From Candidatus Methanomethylophilus sp. 1R26 (GTDB lineage: Archaea > Thermoplasmatota > Thermoplasmata > Methanomassiliicoccales > Methanomethylophilaceae): a stretch of DNA of 64,000 nt. Under the pieces are notes generated by a model that saw only the letters and a list, made by a program, of their open reading frames with translations, ran no database searches and had not been told where the DNA came from. The stretch lies in NCBI RefSeq assembly GCF_001481295.1, contig NZ_LOPS01000049.1, positions 1 through 64,000 of the forward strand, given 5' to 3'. Made by a program: the position numbers and the translations under genes. Positions 18,558-28,722 of this stretch are shown piece after piece (the first letter of the stretch is position 1; each line of letters starts with the position of its first letter).

Positions 18558-19379
18558 TCAGTACTCCTTCTTCCTGAACGCCAGGTACCCCAGCGCCCAG
18601 GCCGCCAGCCCCCATATGACCATCACGGCGGCCGAACGCATCAGATCCACGTCGCGGACGTATTGGGTCCCCATCATGTCGAAGGTGCCGTCGATCGCGA
18701 AGACGATATCGTCGGAGCAGTACTCCAGAAGGTACCACGGATCTTCTATCCCTCCGATCTCGAAGACGTTGGTCAGGACGCCGGCGATCAGGGTCAGGAA
18801 GATGATGGTCATCACCACCGCGGTGCTCGACCTCCTGAGGACGACACTGAACAGCATGGCTATGCCCACGGACGCGGCGCAGTATGCCAGGGCCAGTCCC
18901 ATGGAGGCCCAGTGGTTCCCGGTGACCCCTCCGCAGATGGCCGCCGAGAGCACCGCGGAGACGCAGTAGTAGACGGCGGTGAACACCATGGTGACCAGGA
19001 GTGCGGCCGCGGTCTTTCCCAGGAATATCGACATCTTGCCGATGGGCCTGGTGAACAGTATCAGCGCTGTGCGGTCCTCGTACTCGCCGGCGACGGCCGG
19101 CGCGGCGAAGAGGGCGGCGGCAATTATGACCACCAGATAGGCGAAGGTGGCGAAGGCCGTGCTCACGAACGAGGCGCTCGTATTGTCGGAGAACGCGGCG
19201 ATGGCATAGGTCATCAGGGCCACGACCGCCGCGACCATCGCGGCGAACAGCAGCAGCTTCTTCCCGCGGAGGAACTTCCGCATCTCGTTGGCGGACACCA
19301 CGGCCGCCTGCCTCAGACTGTCCCAGATGTCGGACCCCGATACATGCCCGGACAGGGACTTGAATTCAGCCGCCATCAT
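18558..19379 (-). CDS. ABC-2 type transporter permease
   Basis: 273 residues with about six transmembrane helices (for example KLLLFAAMVAAVVALMTYAI and TAVVMTIIFLTLIAGVLTNV). The EYEDRTALILFTRPIGK stretch is typical of NatB/ABC-2 permeases. It pairs with the ATPase encoded just upstream: once the ATPase frameshift is repaired, its TGA (19376-19378) overlaps the ATG ATG start here, indicating translational coupling. The substrate is unknown. Confidence 0.85.
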   Translation of the reverse strand: MMAAEFKSLSGHVSGSDIWDSLRQAAVVSANEMRKFLRGKKLLLFAAMVAAVVALMTYAIAAFSDNTSASFVSTAFATFAYLVVIIAAALFAAPAVAGEYEDRTALILFTRPIGKMSIFLGKTAAALLVTMVFTAVYYCVSAVLSAAICGGVTGNHWASMGLALAYCAASVGIAMLFSVVLRRSSTAVVMTIIFLTLIAGVLTNVFEIGGIEDPWYLLEYCSDDIVFAIDGTFDMMGTQYVRDVDLMRSAAVMVIWGLAAWALGYLAFRKKEY

Positions 19380-20328
19380 CCCGACTCCTGGATCATCTCG
19401 AGGTACCTGTTCTCGAGAGCATTCTCATCCTCGGACACGGAGCAGGGGCGCAGCCGCGGGCCACCAGGGCTGCGATGAGATCCGCTGCGGAGTCATCGTT
19501 CCCGCGCATGACCGCCTCGATGGCGGTCCCGCTGACCTCGGCCGATTCTATGCACACTTCGGAGCGCACAGCCTCCAGGGCCTCCGGGGAGGCCCCGCCG
19601 GCCAGCCTGATGCTCAGGCGGTGCTCGTCGCCGGAGCCTCCGATGACCTTCTCTTTGTCGTCGTGCACCAGGAGCCTCCCGCGGTTCACCATGGCTATGC
19701 GGTCGCATAGATCGGTGACCTCGTGCATCATGTGCGATGACATCAGCACCGTGAGCCCGGGCTTGCCGTTCCTGATGTTCTTCAGGATCTCCCTCATCTC
19801 CGCCATGCCGCGGGGATCGAGCCCGGAAGTGGGCTCGTCGAGGATGATCACATTCGGATCGTTCAAAAGTGCCAGCGCGATGGAGATGCGCTGCCTCATC
19901 CCCTTGGAGAAGGTCCCTATTCTCTTGTCCTCCCACTCGGACATCTTGACCTCTTCCAGCAGGGCATCGGTCTGGGCTGCGACCGATTCCCTGCGCATGC
20001 CGATGACCCCGCCGATGTAGGAGAACGTCTCCCTGGGCGTCAGGTAGGCATAGTATTCCGGGGTCTCGATCACGGTCCCGACGTCTTTGAGCGCTTTCCT
20101 GTGCTCAGAGGCCACATCGAAACCGTTCAGCAGCACGCGGCCGGACGTCGGGGGCACCAGCCCGGAGGCGATCTTGAGCGTGGTGCTCTTCCCGGCCCCG
20201 TTCGGGCCCAGGAGCCCGGTGAAGCTCCCCTTCCTGACGTCCAGGCTGAGCCCGTCGACGGCTGTGAAGCCGTTCCTGTATGATTTGCGCAGATCCTGAA
20301 TGGATATCGGCGCTTCCGTTTCGGTCAT
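19376..20328 (-). CDS. ABC transporter ATP-binding protein (C-terminal frameshift)
   Basis: ABC ATPase of the CcmA/NatA type. Walker A is GPNGAGKST, signature FSKGMRQRISIALALL, Walker B VIILDEPTSGLDP, and the switch His is in SSHMMHEV. In the given frame the protein ends in a nonsense tail (PAPCPRMRMLSRTGTSR). Adding one C to the C4 run near 19447 gives CSVSEDENALENRYLEMIQ and a stop overlapping the permease start, exactly as expected for this family. The start at 20328 (MTETEAPISIQDL) is preferred over the long upstream extension. Confidence 0.88.
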
Positions 20329-20367
20329 GAGACCACTTCCTTTCCATGCGGACATCAAGTGAAAGTG

Positions 20368-20378
20368 TTTATTTAAGG
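20368..20378 (-). promoter_or_regulatory. TATA box of the ABC transporter operon
   Basis: The minus strand reads CCTTAAATAAA about 40-50 bases upstream of the ATG at 20328, at the usual distance for a short leader. Confidence 0.45.
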
Positions 20379-20565
20379 ATGCATAAATTACAATAATACA
20401 ATTCTGTTCTGCACGTTTCCGATGCCTTAGCAGCCGCCCAGATTCGGCCGGACAGGGGGTTCCGCCGACTGTTCCCGCAACAGTATGCGCGATGCGCACA
20501 CTTTATAGCTTTTCTTATCTGGCACATCATAAGGTGGATTGTAATTCCGTGCATCCTGCCGATTA

Positions 20566-20577
20566 CCATATATATCC
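20566..20577 (+). promoter_or_regulatory. TATA box of the hemA operon
   Basis: CCATATATATCC lies about 70 bases upstream of the hemA ATG at 20641, predicting a leader of about 40 bases. GGAGGT at 20629-20634 is a strong ribosome site and fixes that start. A second TATA-like CTTTATAG lies at about 20506-20513. Confidence 0.55.
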
Positions 20578-20640
20578 AAGCCGAATACGAACACACATTG
20601 TCCGTAACACGGGACGCGACCCTGCTGCGGAGGTACATCA

Positions 20641-21892
20641 ATGCTGGTCAGCCTTCATATCACGCATTCTTCCGCCGGGGGGGATGGAGTGCCTTACCGA
20701 GATCATACCCGGGCTTGAGGAAGCGGTCACGAAGGACCTCGAGAACGATCCCGATGTATCGGAATATGTGGTCATACGCACGTGCAACCGCCTGGAGGCA
20801 TACGCCGCGGCAGACGACAACCACGCCGTCCGCCTGCGCATGGAGGAGACGGTCAGGAAGGCCATCCCCTATGAGCATAGGGACTTCTGGTACATCCTGC
20901 AGGACGACGAGTGCATAAAGCACCTCTTCACCGTGGTCTGCGGGATCGACTCGCTCATAGTCGGAGAGGACCAGATCCAGCACCAGGTGAAGGACTCATT
21001 CGCCAAGGCCCAGAAGGAAGGCCATGTCGGGCGCGTGCTCTATTCTCTGTTCAACAACGCCATCGTCGTCGGCAAGAAGGTCAGGACCGAGACGGAGCTG
21101 AACAAGGGGGCTGTGTCGGTCGGGTACGCTTCCATAGAGCTCGCTGAGAAGAAGATCGGCTCCCTCGAGGGGAAGAACATCGCGATCATCGGAGCGGGCG
21201 ACATGGCCGGGCTCATCGCCAAGAACCTGGCCGGCAAAGGCCCCCGCACGGTCTTCGTCTCCAACAGGACCTTCGAGAGGGCCCGCGAGCTCGCGAAGGA
21301 ACTGGGAGGGACCGCGGTCGGCATGGACCGCCTGACCGAGATGATAGCCGGCAGCGACCTCGTGCTCGTGGCCACCTCTGCCCACCATGACGTCGTCAGC
21401 AGGGAGATGGTGGAGAATGCCATGGCCTCGAGGCCGGACCGCCCCCTGCTCCTGATCGACGTCTCCGTCCCGACGAACGTCGCGAAGGACGCCGGCAGCG
21501 TTCCCAACGTCACGCTCTCCACCATGGCATCCCTCGACGCCATCGCGGCGGAGAACGTCGCGCGCAGGAAGAAGGAGATCTCCGCGGCCGAGAAGATCAT
21601 CCAGCAGGAGATGGCGAAGATCGCCGAGGACCGGAAGACCGAGGCGGCCGATGCGGTCATCCGCGGCATCGGCATGATGTCCGAGCGCATCAGGCAGACC
21701 GAGGCCGAGAAGGCCAAGCATGCGCTGTCCAACGGGGCCGATCCAGACGAGACCGTGGACGCTCTCACGCGCGCGATAATAAAACAGTTAAGTGCGGACA
21801 TCATCAAGAACCTCAGGAAGGCGGCACTGAACGGGGAGGACGACGTTGTGGACGCCGCCTCGAAGCTCTTCTCACCGTCCGGCAAGGAGTGA
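20641..21892 (+). CDS. hemA: Glutamyl-tRNA reductase (frameshift near the N-terminus)
   Basis: Reduces glutamyl-tRNA to glutamate-1-semialdehyde, the first committed step of C5 tetrapyrrole synthesis. The catalytic Cys lies in VIRTCNRLEAYA, an NADPH-binding fold includes IIGAGDMAGLIAKNLAGKG, and a helical dimerisation tail follows. The natural start is ATG 20641 (MLVSLHITHSSAGG), preceded by GGAGGT. A G7 run at 20677-20683 has one base too many; with six Gs the frame reads AGGMECLTEIIPG and continues to 21892. The long upstream in-frame extension is therefore an artefact. First gene of hemA-B-L-C-cobA-hemD. Confidence 0.93.
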
Positions 21893-21898
21893 ATCACA

Positions 21899-22903
21899 AT
21901 GTTCCCTATCAACAGAGGAAGAAGGCTCAGACAGACACCGGAGATCAGATCGCTCGTGAGGGAGACCAGGCTCGACCCCTCGAACCTCATTCTGCCTATA
22001 TTCTTCGATGCGAACATAAACGAGATCAAATACACCGCATCGATGCCGGGCGTTCCCACCTACCCGCTCTCCGGGTACAGGGAGATACTCGACGACATCC
22101 TCGGCAGCGGCGTCACCTCGGTCCTGGTGTTCGGGGTCCCCGCGAAGAAGGACTCCGTCGGCTCGGACGCTTACTCCGACACCGGAGTGGTGCAGACCGC
22201 CATCCGCGGCCTCAGGGCCGCCCAGAAAGAGGGTGAGGGGCTGGTCATCATCGCCGACCTCTGCATGTGCGAGTACACCGACCACGGCCACTGCGGCGTC
22301 CTCCGCGAGGACGGGGACGTCGACAACGACCCCACCGTCGAGCTCTACGGGAAGATCGCAGTGTCCCAGGCGAAGGCGGGAGCGGACATCATCGCCCCCT
22401 CCGGGATGATGGACGGGCAGATCGACGCCATCAGGAACGCGCTCGACTGCGCCGGGTTCCAGAACACCCCCATAATGGCCTACTCCGCGAAGTACCAGAG
22501 CGCCTACTACGGCCCGTTCAGGGACATCGCCAACTCCGCGCCGTCCTGCGCCTGCCACGCCAGGAAGGACCGCGCCACATACCAGATGGACCCTGCCAAC
22601 AGGCGCGAGGCGCTGAGGGAGATCTCCGAGGACCTCGACGAGGGCGCGGACATCATCATGGTGAAGCCCGCCGGCCCCTACCTTGACGTCGTCCGCGAAG
22701 CGGCCGATACGTTCCCCGTCCCCATCTGCGCTTACCAGGTATCGGGAGAGTTCGCCATGATCAAGGCGGCCGCCGCCAACGGATGGATCGATGAGGAGAG
22801 GATCATGATGGAATCCCTCATCGGCATCAAGCGCGCCGGCGCCGACATGATCATCACCTACTACGCCAAAGACGCCGCCAGGATGCTCAAGGGGATCCAA
22901 TGA
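21899..22903 (+). CDS. hemB: Porphobilinogen synthase (delta-aminolevulinate dehydratase)
   Basis: Condenses two 5-aminolevulinates to porphobilinogen. 334 residues. The zinc-binding cysteine segment DLCMCEYTDHGHCG marks the Zn-dependent type. The Schiff-base lysines fall in AYSAKYQSAYYGPF and IIMVKPAGPYLDVV. It starts 6 bases after the hemA stop with GGAG upstream and overlaps hemL by ATGA. Confidence 0.96.
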   Translation: MFPINRGRRLRQTPEIRSLVRETRLDPSNLILPIFFDANINEIKYTASMPGVPTYPLSGYREILDDILGSGVTSVLVFGVPAKKDSVGSDAYSDTGVVQTAIRGLRAAQKEGEGLVIIADLCMCEYTDHGHCGVLREDGDVDNDPTVELYGKIAVSQAKAGADIIAPSGMMDGQIDAIRNALDCAGFQNTPIMAYSAKYQSAYYGPFRDIANSAPSCACHARKDRATYQMDPANRREALREISEDLDEGADIIMVKPAGPYLDVVREAADTFPVPICAYQVSGEFAMIKAAAANGWIDEERIMMESLIGIKRAGADMIITYYAKDAARMLKGIQ

Positions 22904-24177
22904 GGACGTCCAACTCCGAGACCGAGTACGCCCTGCTGAAGAGGATAACCCCCGGGGGCGTCTCGTCCCCCGTCAGGGCGTTCAAGCCCTATCCCATCGT
23001 CATGGAGAGCGGCCGGGGATGCCGCATCACCGACATCGACGGCAACACGTACATCGACCTCTGCATGGCGTACGGCCCCCTCATCCTGGGGCACTCCGAC
23101 CCCCGCGTGGCCAAGGCGGTGCGCGACCAGACCAAGAAGGGCTCCGTGTTCGGATGCCCCTCGCACCCGGAGACCCAGCTCCTCGAGAGGATCACCTCGG
23201 CCGTCCCCAGCGCGGCCATGTGCAGGCTGCAGAACTCGGGGACCGAGGCGACGATGCATGCCATACGCACCGCCCGCGGGTTCACCGGGAAGAACGGCAT
23301 CGTCAAGCTGAACGGCGGGTTCCACGGGGCGCACAACACCGTCCTCGTGGCGGCCGGCTCGGGATCGGCGGAGAACATGCCGAGCTCTTTGGGAGTGCCC
23401 CCGGAGGACGTGAAGAACACCTACCTCGTCGAGTACAACGACGCCGGGCAGTTCGAATCGCTCCTCGATAAGAACGAGGACATCGCCGGGATCATCATGG
23501 AGCCCGTCATGGGCAACGTCGGCGTCGTCACCCCCGAGAAAGGGTACCTCCAGGACATGCGCAGGATCACCAAGGAGCACGGCGCCGTCCTCATCTTCGA
23601 TGAGGTCATCACCGGGTTCAGGCTGGGCCCGAAGAGCGCCCAGGGCAGGTACGGGGTCACTCCCGACATGACCACCATGGGGAAGATCATCGGCGGAGGC
23701 TATCCGGCAGGAGCGTTCATGGGCAGGGAGGACATCATGTCCATGGTCGCTCCGCAGGGACCGGTCTACGTCGCCGGGACGTTCTCCGGCAACCCCATAT
23801 CCGCGGCCGCAGGCCTGGAGACCATCACGCTCATGTCCGAGCGCGGGAGGTACGACAGCCTGGAGAAGACGACCCAGGGCCTGGTCGCCTCGATGAGGGA
23901 CAGGCTCGAGGACAGCGGCGTCCGCGGATGCATCAACTCCGTGGCGTCCATGTTCTCAGTGTTCTTCGGGGTCGACGAGGTCAGGAACGGCGCGGAGGCC
24001 CAGAAGATCGACCGCGCCATGTTCGGGAAGATGTTCGAGTTCATGCTCCGCCGCGGCATCTACATGGCGCCGGGCGCCATGGAGGTCTCGTTCCTCTCCA
24101 CCGCGCATGACGAAGAAGCGTGCAATAAGATCTCCGAGTGCTTCGGCGACTTCCTCGGTAAGGTGAAATCAGAATGA
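22900..24177 (+). CDS. hemL: Glutamate-1-semialdehyde 2,1-aminomutase
   Basis: PLP enzyme converting glutamate-1-semialdehyde to 5-aminolevulinate. 425 residues of aminotransferase class III. The N-terminus TPGGVSSPVRAFKPYP is typical, and the PLP lysine lies in TTMGKIIGGGYPAGAF. It overlaps hemB upstream and hemC downstream by ATGA, so expression is coupled. Confidence 0.96.
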   Translation: MRTSNSETEYALLKRITPGGVSSPVRAFKPYPIVMESGRGCRITDIDGNTYIDLCMAYGPLILGHSDPRVAKAVRDQTKKGSVFGCPSHPETQLLERITSAVPSAAMCRLQNSGTEATMHAIRTARGFTGKNGIVKLNGGFHGAHNTVLVAAGSGSAENMPSSLGVPPEDVKNTYLVEYNDAGQFESLLDKNEDIAGIIMEPVMGNVGVVTPEKGYLQDMRRITKEHGAVLIFDEVITGFRLGPKSAQGRYGVTPDMTTMGKIIGGGYPAGAFMGREDIMSMVAPQGPVYVAGTFSGNPISAAAGLETITLMSERGRYDSLEKTTQGLVASMRDRLEDSGVRGCINSVASMFSVFFGVDEVRNGAEAQKIDRAMFGKMFEFMLRRGIYMAPGAMEVSFLSTAHDEEACNKISECFGDFLGKVKSE

Positions 24178-25033
24178 AAGCAGGGAGCAGGACCAGCAGC
24201 CTGGCCATGGCCCAGGCAGAAGAGTTCAAAGCGGCCTTCGAGAAGGCCTGCGCAGAAGTGTGCCAGATCGTCGGGATAACCTCCCACGGCGACAAGGACG
24301 TGACCACCCACCTGGCCAACATGGGCGGGATCGGCGTCTTCGTCAAGGAGCTGGAGGAGGCCCTGGCCGCCGGGGAGATAGACTGCACGGTCAACTCCCT
24401 AAAGGACATACCCGCGAAGATAGACCCCAGGTTCACCGTGGCCGCCGTCCTCCCGAGGGCGGACGTGCGCGATGCCACTATCCCCCTGCCTCTGGACAAG
24501 ATGGTCTGCGGGACCATCCTCGGGACCAGCAGCGTCCGCAGGGAGAGGATGATCAGGGCGTTCAACCCCACGATCAGGATCAAGACCCTCCGCGGGAACA
24601 TGAACACCAGGATCTCGAAGCTGGAGGCCGGCGAGTACAACGCCATCGTCATGGCCAAGGCCGGCCTGGACAGGCTCGGCATATCGTACCAGGTGAACCC
24701 CGTCGACAAGCGCATCCTCGTCCCGGCCGCCGGGCAGGGCGCCATCGGCATCGAGTGCCGCGCGGACGATGCTGCGACCATCGAGAAGCTCAGGAAGCTC
24801 GACGACGCCAGACCCGCACCGAGGTCGGCATCGAGAGGAGCATCCTCCGCGCGATGGGTGCCGGATGCTCCTCGCCCGTGGGCATCAACGCCGAGCTGAA
24901 CGGCAGCACGGTGTCCCTCATCGCCGTCTCGTTCATACCGGACGTCCCGGTCAGGGTGATGACGTCGTTCGATGTCTCCGAATCCGAAGCGAAGATCGCG
25001 GAGATAGCCGCCAGGCTCAAGGGGAATGCATGA
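24174..25033 (+). CDS. hemC: Hydroxymethylbilane synthase (porphobilinogen deaminase), one frameshift
   Basis: Polymerises four porphobilinogens into hydroxymethylbilane. The N-terminus MKAGSRTSSLAMAQAEEFK and the CTVNSLKDIP and GTSSVRRERM motifs are clear. One base is missing near 24812; joining gives ...TRTEVGIERSILRAMGAGCSSPVG, which contains the dipyrromethane-cofactor cysteine. Repaired length is about 286 residues, a normal size. The stop TGA at 25031-25033 overlaps the cobA start. Confidence 0.93.
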
Positions 25034-25779
25034 TGGCGTCCGGCAGGGTCTACCTCATCGGCGCAGGCCCCGGCGACCCCGGGCTCATCACCGTCAAAGG
25101 GCTGCAGGCGCTCCGCGAGGCCGACGTCGTCATGTACGACGCCCTCGACACCGAGCAGCTCCTGAAGGAGTGCCGCTGCGATGCCGAGCTCATCGATGCC
25201 GGCAAGAGGGCTACGGACCACCACCTGAAGCAATGGCAGACCAACGACCTGCTGGTGGAATATGCCAATCAGGGCAAGACCGTCGTCCGCCTGAAAGGAG
25301 GCGATCCCTTCCTCTTCGGCAGGGGAGCGGAAGAAGCGGAGAAGCTAAGGAAGGCCGGCGTGGAGGTCCACGTCATCCCCGGGGTCACCTCCGCCATATC
25401 CGTCCCCGAGCTGGCCGGCATACCGGTGACCCACAGGGACCATGCTTCGCTGGTCACCTTCATCACCGGCCACGAGAAGGCCGACCGCGATAAGGACAGG
25501 ATCGACTGGACCGCGCTCTCCGAAGGGCACGGGACCCTGGTCATCCTGATGGGGCTCGACAATGCGGGGAACATCTCCCGCGGGCTCATCGAGGGAGGGA
25601 CCTCCCCGGACACCCCGGCGGCGGTCATCTCCAAAGGGTCCCACCCCGACCAGAAGGTGTTCGTCACCACTGTCGGGAAACTCGAGGACACCATAAAGAC
25701 CCAGCATGCGGAAACTCCGGGGATAATCGTCGTCGGGTCCGTGGTCGAGCTGAGGTCCGTCCTCGGTGACCTCGCATGA
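25030..25779 (+). CDS. cobA: Uroporphyrinogen-III C-methyltransferase (SUMT)
   Basis: Methylates uroporphyrinogen III at C2 and C7 with S-adenosylmethionine to give precorrin-2, the branch point for siroheme, F430 and corrinoids. 249 residues: VYLIGAGPGDPGLITVKG, VVRLKGGDPFLFGRGAEE and VIPGVTSAISVPELAGIPVT are the SUMT signatures. Single-domain form, with no fused HemD or CysG. Start at 25030 (ATG ATG); overlaps hemC upstream and hemD downstream. Confidence 0.95.
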   Translation: MMASGRVYLIGAGPGDPGLITVKGLQALREADVVMYDALDTEQLLKECRCDAELIDAGKRATDHHLKQWQTNDLLVEYANQGKTVVRLKGGDPFLFGRGAEEAEKLRKAGVEVHVIPGVTSAISVPELAGIPVTHRDHASLVTFITGHEKADRDKDRIDWTALSEGHGTLVILMGLDNAGNISRGLIEGGTSPDTPAAVISKGSHPDQKVFVTTVGKLEDTIKTQHAETPGIIVVGSVVELRSVLGDLA

Positions 25780-26561
25780 CGTCGGTCGGTTTCACCCGCC
25801 CGAGGGCGAGGCTGCCCGAAGGGGAGAAGGCCGTCCGCGATGCGGGGTTCGAGCCCTTCGGGGCGCCCTCCCTCGATCCCGTCCCGGGAGACCCGGAGGT
25901 CTTCGCCGAGGTCGAGAAGGAGCTCGGCTCCGGACAGGTGTACTTCGCAGTTTTCGCATCGGTCACCGCCGCCGAGCAGATGGCCGGCCGCTACGGGGCG
26001 GATGGCCTGAAGGCCCTGCTGTCCAAGACCAACGTCGCCTGCACCGGGAGCACCACCGAGGAGGCCCTCCTGAGGCTCTCCGGCAGGGAGACCGACCTCG
26101 TGCCCGAGGTCTATTCGGGCGAGGGCGTCGCCCGCGAACTGGCCGACGAGGTCTCCTGCAAGAAGGTCATGCTCCTCCGCTCGTCGGACGGCGGGAAGGG
26201 GATCTCCAAGATCCTGAAAGATGCCGGGGCAGAGGTCCTGGACGAACCTGTTTACAGCATGGTCCCGGCGCCGGTGGAGAGATGCACCGAGAGGCTCCTG
26301 GACAAAGCATCGTCCGGCACGCTCGACGCCCTCCTCATGACCAGCCCCGAATCGTTCAGGGTTTTCCTCAGCGAGCTTGAGAACTGGTGCGGGAAGGACA
26401 GGGCCGCCGAAGCGCTGAACGGCACTTTCAAGGTGGCAATCGGCAGGCCGACGGCGGAATCCATGCGCAGGCAGGGGTTCGCGCCCGACGCGATCCCGGA
26501 GAAATCCACATTCGCCGGAATGCTGGATGCTGTTGCAGGCCGCTTCGCCGGCAGCGACTGA
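25776..26561 (+). CDS. hemD: Uroporphyrinogen-III synthase
   Basis: Cyclises hydroxymethylbilane with inversion of ring D. 261 residues. HemD sequences are weakly conserved. The two-lobe pattern is visible (SVGFTRPRARLPEG at the start, FASVTAAEQMAGRYG, KKVMLLRSSDGGKGI and TSPESFRVFL), and gene order places it here. The start overlaps the cobA stop (ATGA). It is the last gene of the operon. Confidence 0.87.
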   Translation: MTSVGFTRPRARLPEGEKAVRDAGFEPFGAPSLDPVPGDPEVFAEVEKELGSGQVYFAVFASVTAAEQMAGRYGADGLKALLSKTNVACTGSTTEEALLRLSGRETDLVPEVYSGEGVARELADEVSCKKVMLLRSSDGGKGISKILKDAGAEVLDEPVYSMVPAPVERCTERLLDKASSGTLDALLMTSPESFRVFLSELENWCGKDRAAEALNGTFKVAIGRPTAESMRRQGFAPDAIPEKSTFAGMLDAVAGRFAGSD

Positions 26562-26582
26562 TACCGGTTTCTTGAAAACAGC

Positions 26583-26616
26583 GGCCGGCGGCGGCCTTTC
26601 CGCCGCCTGTCCGGCC
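26583..26616. terminator. Bidirectional terminator between hemD and the DRG gene
   Basis: Nested inverted repeats GGCCGG ... CCGGCC with inner GGCGG ... CCGCC pairs lie between convergent genes. An AAAA run follows on the plus strand. Confidence 0.6.
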
Positions 26617-26635
26617 GGAAAATCCCAGATCCGTC

Positions 26636-27747
26636 TCAGGACCTCTTGACTATGATGCAGAGGATGTCCTCATCCTCCACGACATGATCCATTCCGACGG
26701 TCTGCCCGGGGAACTTAGCGCTCTTGCCCCAGACCATGGCATAACGGAACGCGTTCCTGAAGTCCCTGTGGATCAGCTCGCAGACATCGCCGACCGTGTT
26801 CCCCCTCTTGACGATGAGGGGCTCCTTCATGTCGGCCTCTTGGCCCTGCGGCTTGAGGTAGATCCTGATCATATCGATCTGGTCATAGATCTCCTGCTTC
26901 AGGGCATCGATGTTGTAGCCGGTGGCCGCGGAGACGCCGACGCTCTTGTACGCCTTGTGCATCTCCATGACCGCCTCGAGCTGGCCCGGTTTGGCAAGAT
27001 CGACCTTGTTGATGGCCATGACCGCCTTGATGTAAACACGGTTGCCGGCGAGGACGTCCAGCATCTGCTCCACATCGATGTCCTCGCGGACGACGACGTG
27101 GCGTTGATGTGGCCGTAGGCCGCCACCATGTCCTTGATGGTGTCGACGTCGATCTTGGTCAGCTTGAGCGTCGGCTTGACGATGATGCCTCCGGACTGGG
27201 ACGTCGTGATGTTGACGTCCGGGGGATACTGGTTGAGCCTGATGGCGGAGTTGTATAGCTCCTTCATCAGCACGCTCAGGTCCGGGTTGAAGATGTCCAC
27301 GACGAGCAGGATGATATCGGCGGAACGGGCGGCCGCGATTACTTCCCTTCCCCTTCCCTTCCCGCGGGACGCATCCTTGATCAGCCCTGGCATATCCAGG
27401 ATCTGGATCTTCGCGTGGTTGTACTCCATGACTCCGGGCACGACATCCAGGGTGGTGAAGTGGTATGCCCCCACCTCCGAGTGCGCTCCGGTCAGCTGGT
27501 TGAGCAGCGTGGACTTTCCCACGGACGGGAACCCGACCAGCGCGACCGTCGCGTTGCCGGCCTTCTTGACGTAGAAACCCCTGGTCCCTCCGCCTGCCCT
27601 CGACTGCTCCAGCCTGTGCTCCCTCTCCATGGAGAGCTTGGCTATCTTCGCCTTCAGCTTGCCTATGTGCGCTTCGGTGGCCTTGTTCTTCTTGGTGTTT
27701 GAGATCTCCTTCTCGAGCTCATCGATCTGTTCTTCGATCGTCGCCAT
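26636..27747 (-). CDS. DRG-family GTP-binding protein with C-terminal TGS domain (one frameshift)
   Basis: Archaeal/eukaryotic developmentally-regulated GTP-binding protein family, associated with translation. N-terminal helical hairpin (EEQIDELEKEISNTKKNKATE), G1 GFPSVGKST, G3 DMPGLI, G4 NKVD in AINKVDLAKPG, then a C-terminal TGS domain (LIVKRGNTVGDVCELIHRDF). The frame shifts near 27101 and must be joined (HINAT to VVREDIDVEQMLDVLAG). Repaired length is about 370 residues, as usual. Confidence 0.92.
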
Positions 27748-27831
27748 CCGTCACGCCTCCTGCCCTGCTGATTGATATCGCATATTAAGGGATTATCGTT
27801 TTTAATCATCCGCCGCATATCATGCACCGAT

Positions 27832-28713
27832 ATGCCAGAACTTCCGGAGATCGAGACGGTCAGGAGGAACGTCGCCCCTCTGGCCGAGGGACGCCGGATC
27901 GTCTCCGTGGAGGCCGACGGCACCCGCATCCTGAAGAACAGGACGCCTGAGGACATGCGGATGCTGGAAGGGAGCACCGTGACGGGGATAGACAGGCGCG
28001 GGAAGGCGCTCATCATCCGCCATGACAGCGGGATACGCTCGGTGGTCCGCTTCGGAATGACCGGCCAGCTGTACGTCTGCCCGGCCGGAGACCCGGCCGA
28101 GAAGCACACGCACATCGCGGTCACCTTCGATAACGGTTCGCAGATGCGCTTCGTGGACCCCCGGCGCTTCGGGGCCGTCTGGGTCTTCGGGAAGGGAGAG
28201 GACGACAGCTGCTCCGGAATCGGATCAATGGGCCCGGAACCGGACAGCCCCTCCCTCAACAGGGACTACCTATACAGGACGCTGTCCGGGAAGAGCATGC
28301 CTGTAAAGGCCGCCCTCATGGACCAGTCCGTAGTAGCCGGCCTCGGCAACATATGGTCGGGGGAGGCCCTGTTCCTCGCCGGGATCTGCCCCCTGACCCC
28401 GTGCTCCGAGCTGGACCGGGAAGATTGGGACAACCTCGCCCGCTGCATCGCCAGGACCGTGGAGTTCGCCGTGGCCCAGAACGCGGTCACGGCCGAGGAA
28501 TATGCCGAAGGGAAGGGGCGGAAGTACTACGACGTCGATTATCTGAAGGTCTACGGGCGGGAGGGAGAGCCGTGCACCGTGTGCGGAACGCCCCTGGTGA
28601 GTTCCCGCATCTGCGGCAGGAGCTCTTTCTGGTGCCCCAAATGCCAGCCCCGGAGGCCCCGATACCGCCGGCCCGGAGCCGGTCGGGTATCTTTATATGA
28701 ACAGGGGGGATAA
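27832..28713 (+). CDS. Formamidopyrimidine-DNA glycosylase / endonuclease VIII family (MutM/Nei)
   Basis: Base-excision repair glycosylase/AP lyase. The start at 27832 gives MPELPEIETVRRN, which supplies the catalytic N-terminal Pro and Glu required after Met removal; the upstream ORF extension would destroy this. VVRFGMTGQL and FVDPRRFGAVWVF are family stretches, and GLGNIWSGEALF precedes the helix-two-turn-helix. The zinc finger CTVC...CPKC closes the protein. About 293 residues. Archaeal Fpg is patchy, so transfer from bacteria is possible. The 3' end holds the TATA box (TTTATATG near 28691) of the next gene. Confidence 0.93.
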   Translation: MPELPEIETVRRNVAPLAEGRRIVSVEADGTRILKNRTPEDMRMLEGSTVTGIDRRGKALIIRHDSGIRSVVRFGMTGQLYVCPAGDPAEKHTHIAVTFDNGSQMRFVDPRRFGAVWVFGKGEDDSCSGIGSMGPEPDSPSLNRDYLYRTLSGKSMPVKAALMDQSVVAGLGNIWSGEALFLAGICPLTPCSELDREDWDNLARCIARTVEFAVAQNAVTAEEYAEGKGRKYYDVDYLKVYGREGEPCTVCGTPLVSSRICGRSSFWCPKCQPRRPRYRRPGAGRVSLYEQGG

Positions 28714-28722
28714 CTCCCGACC

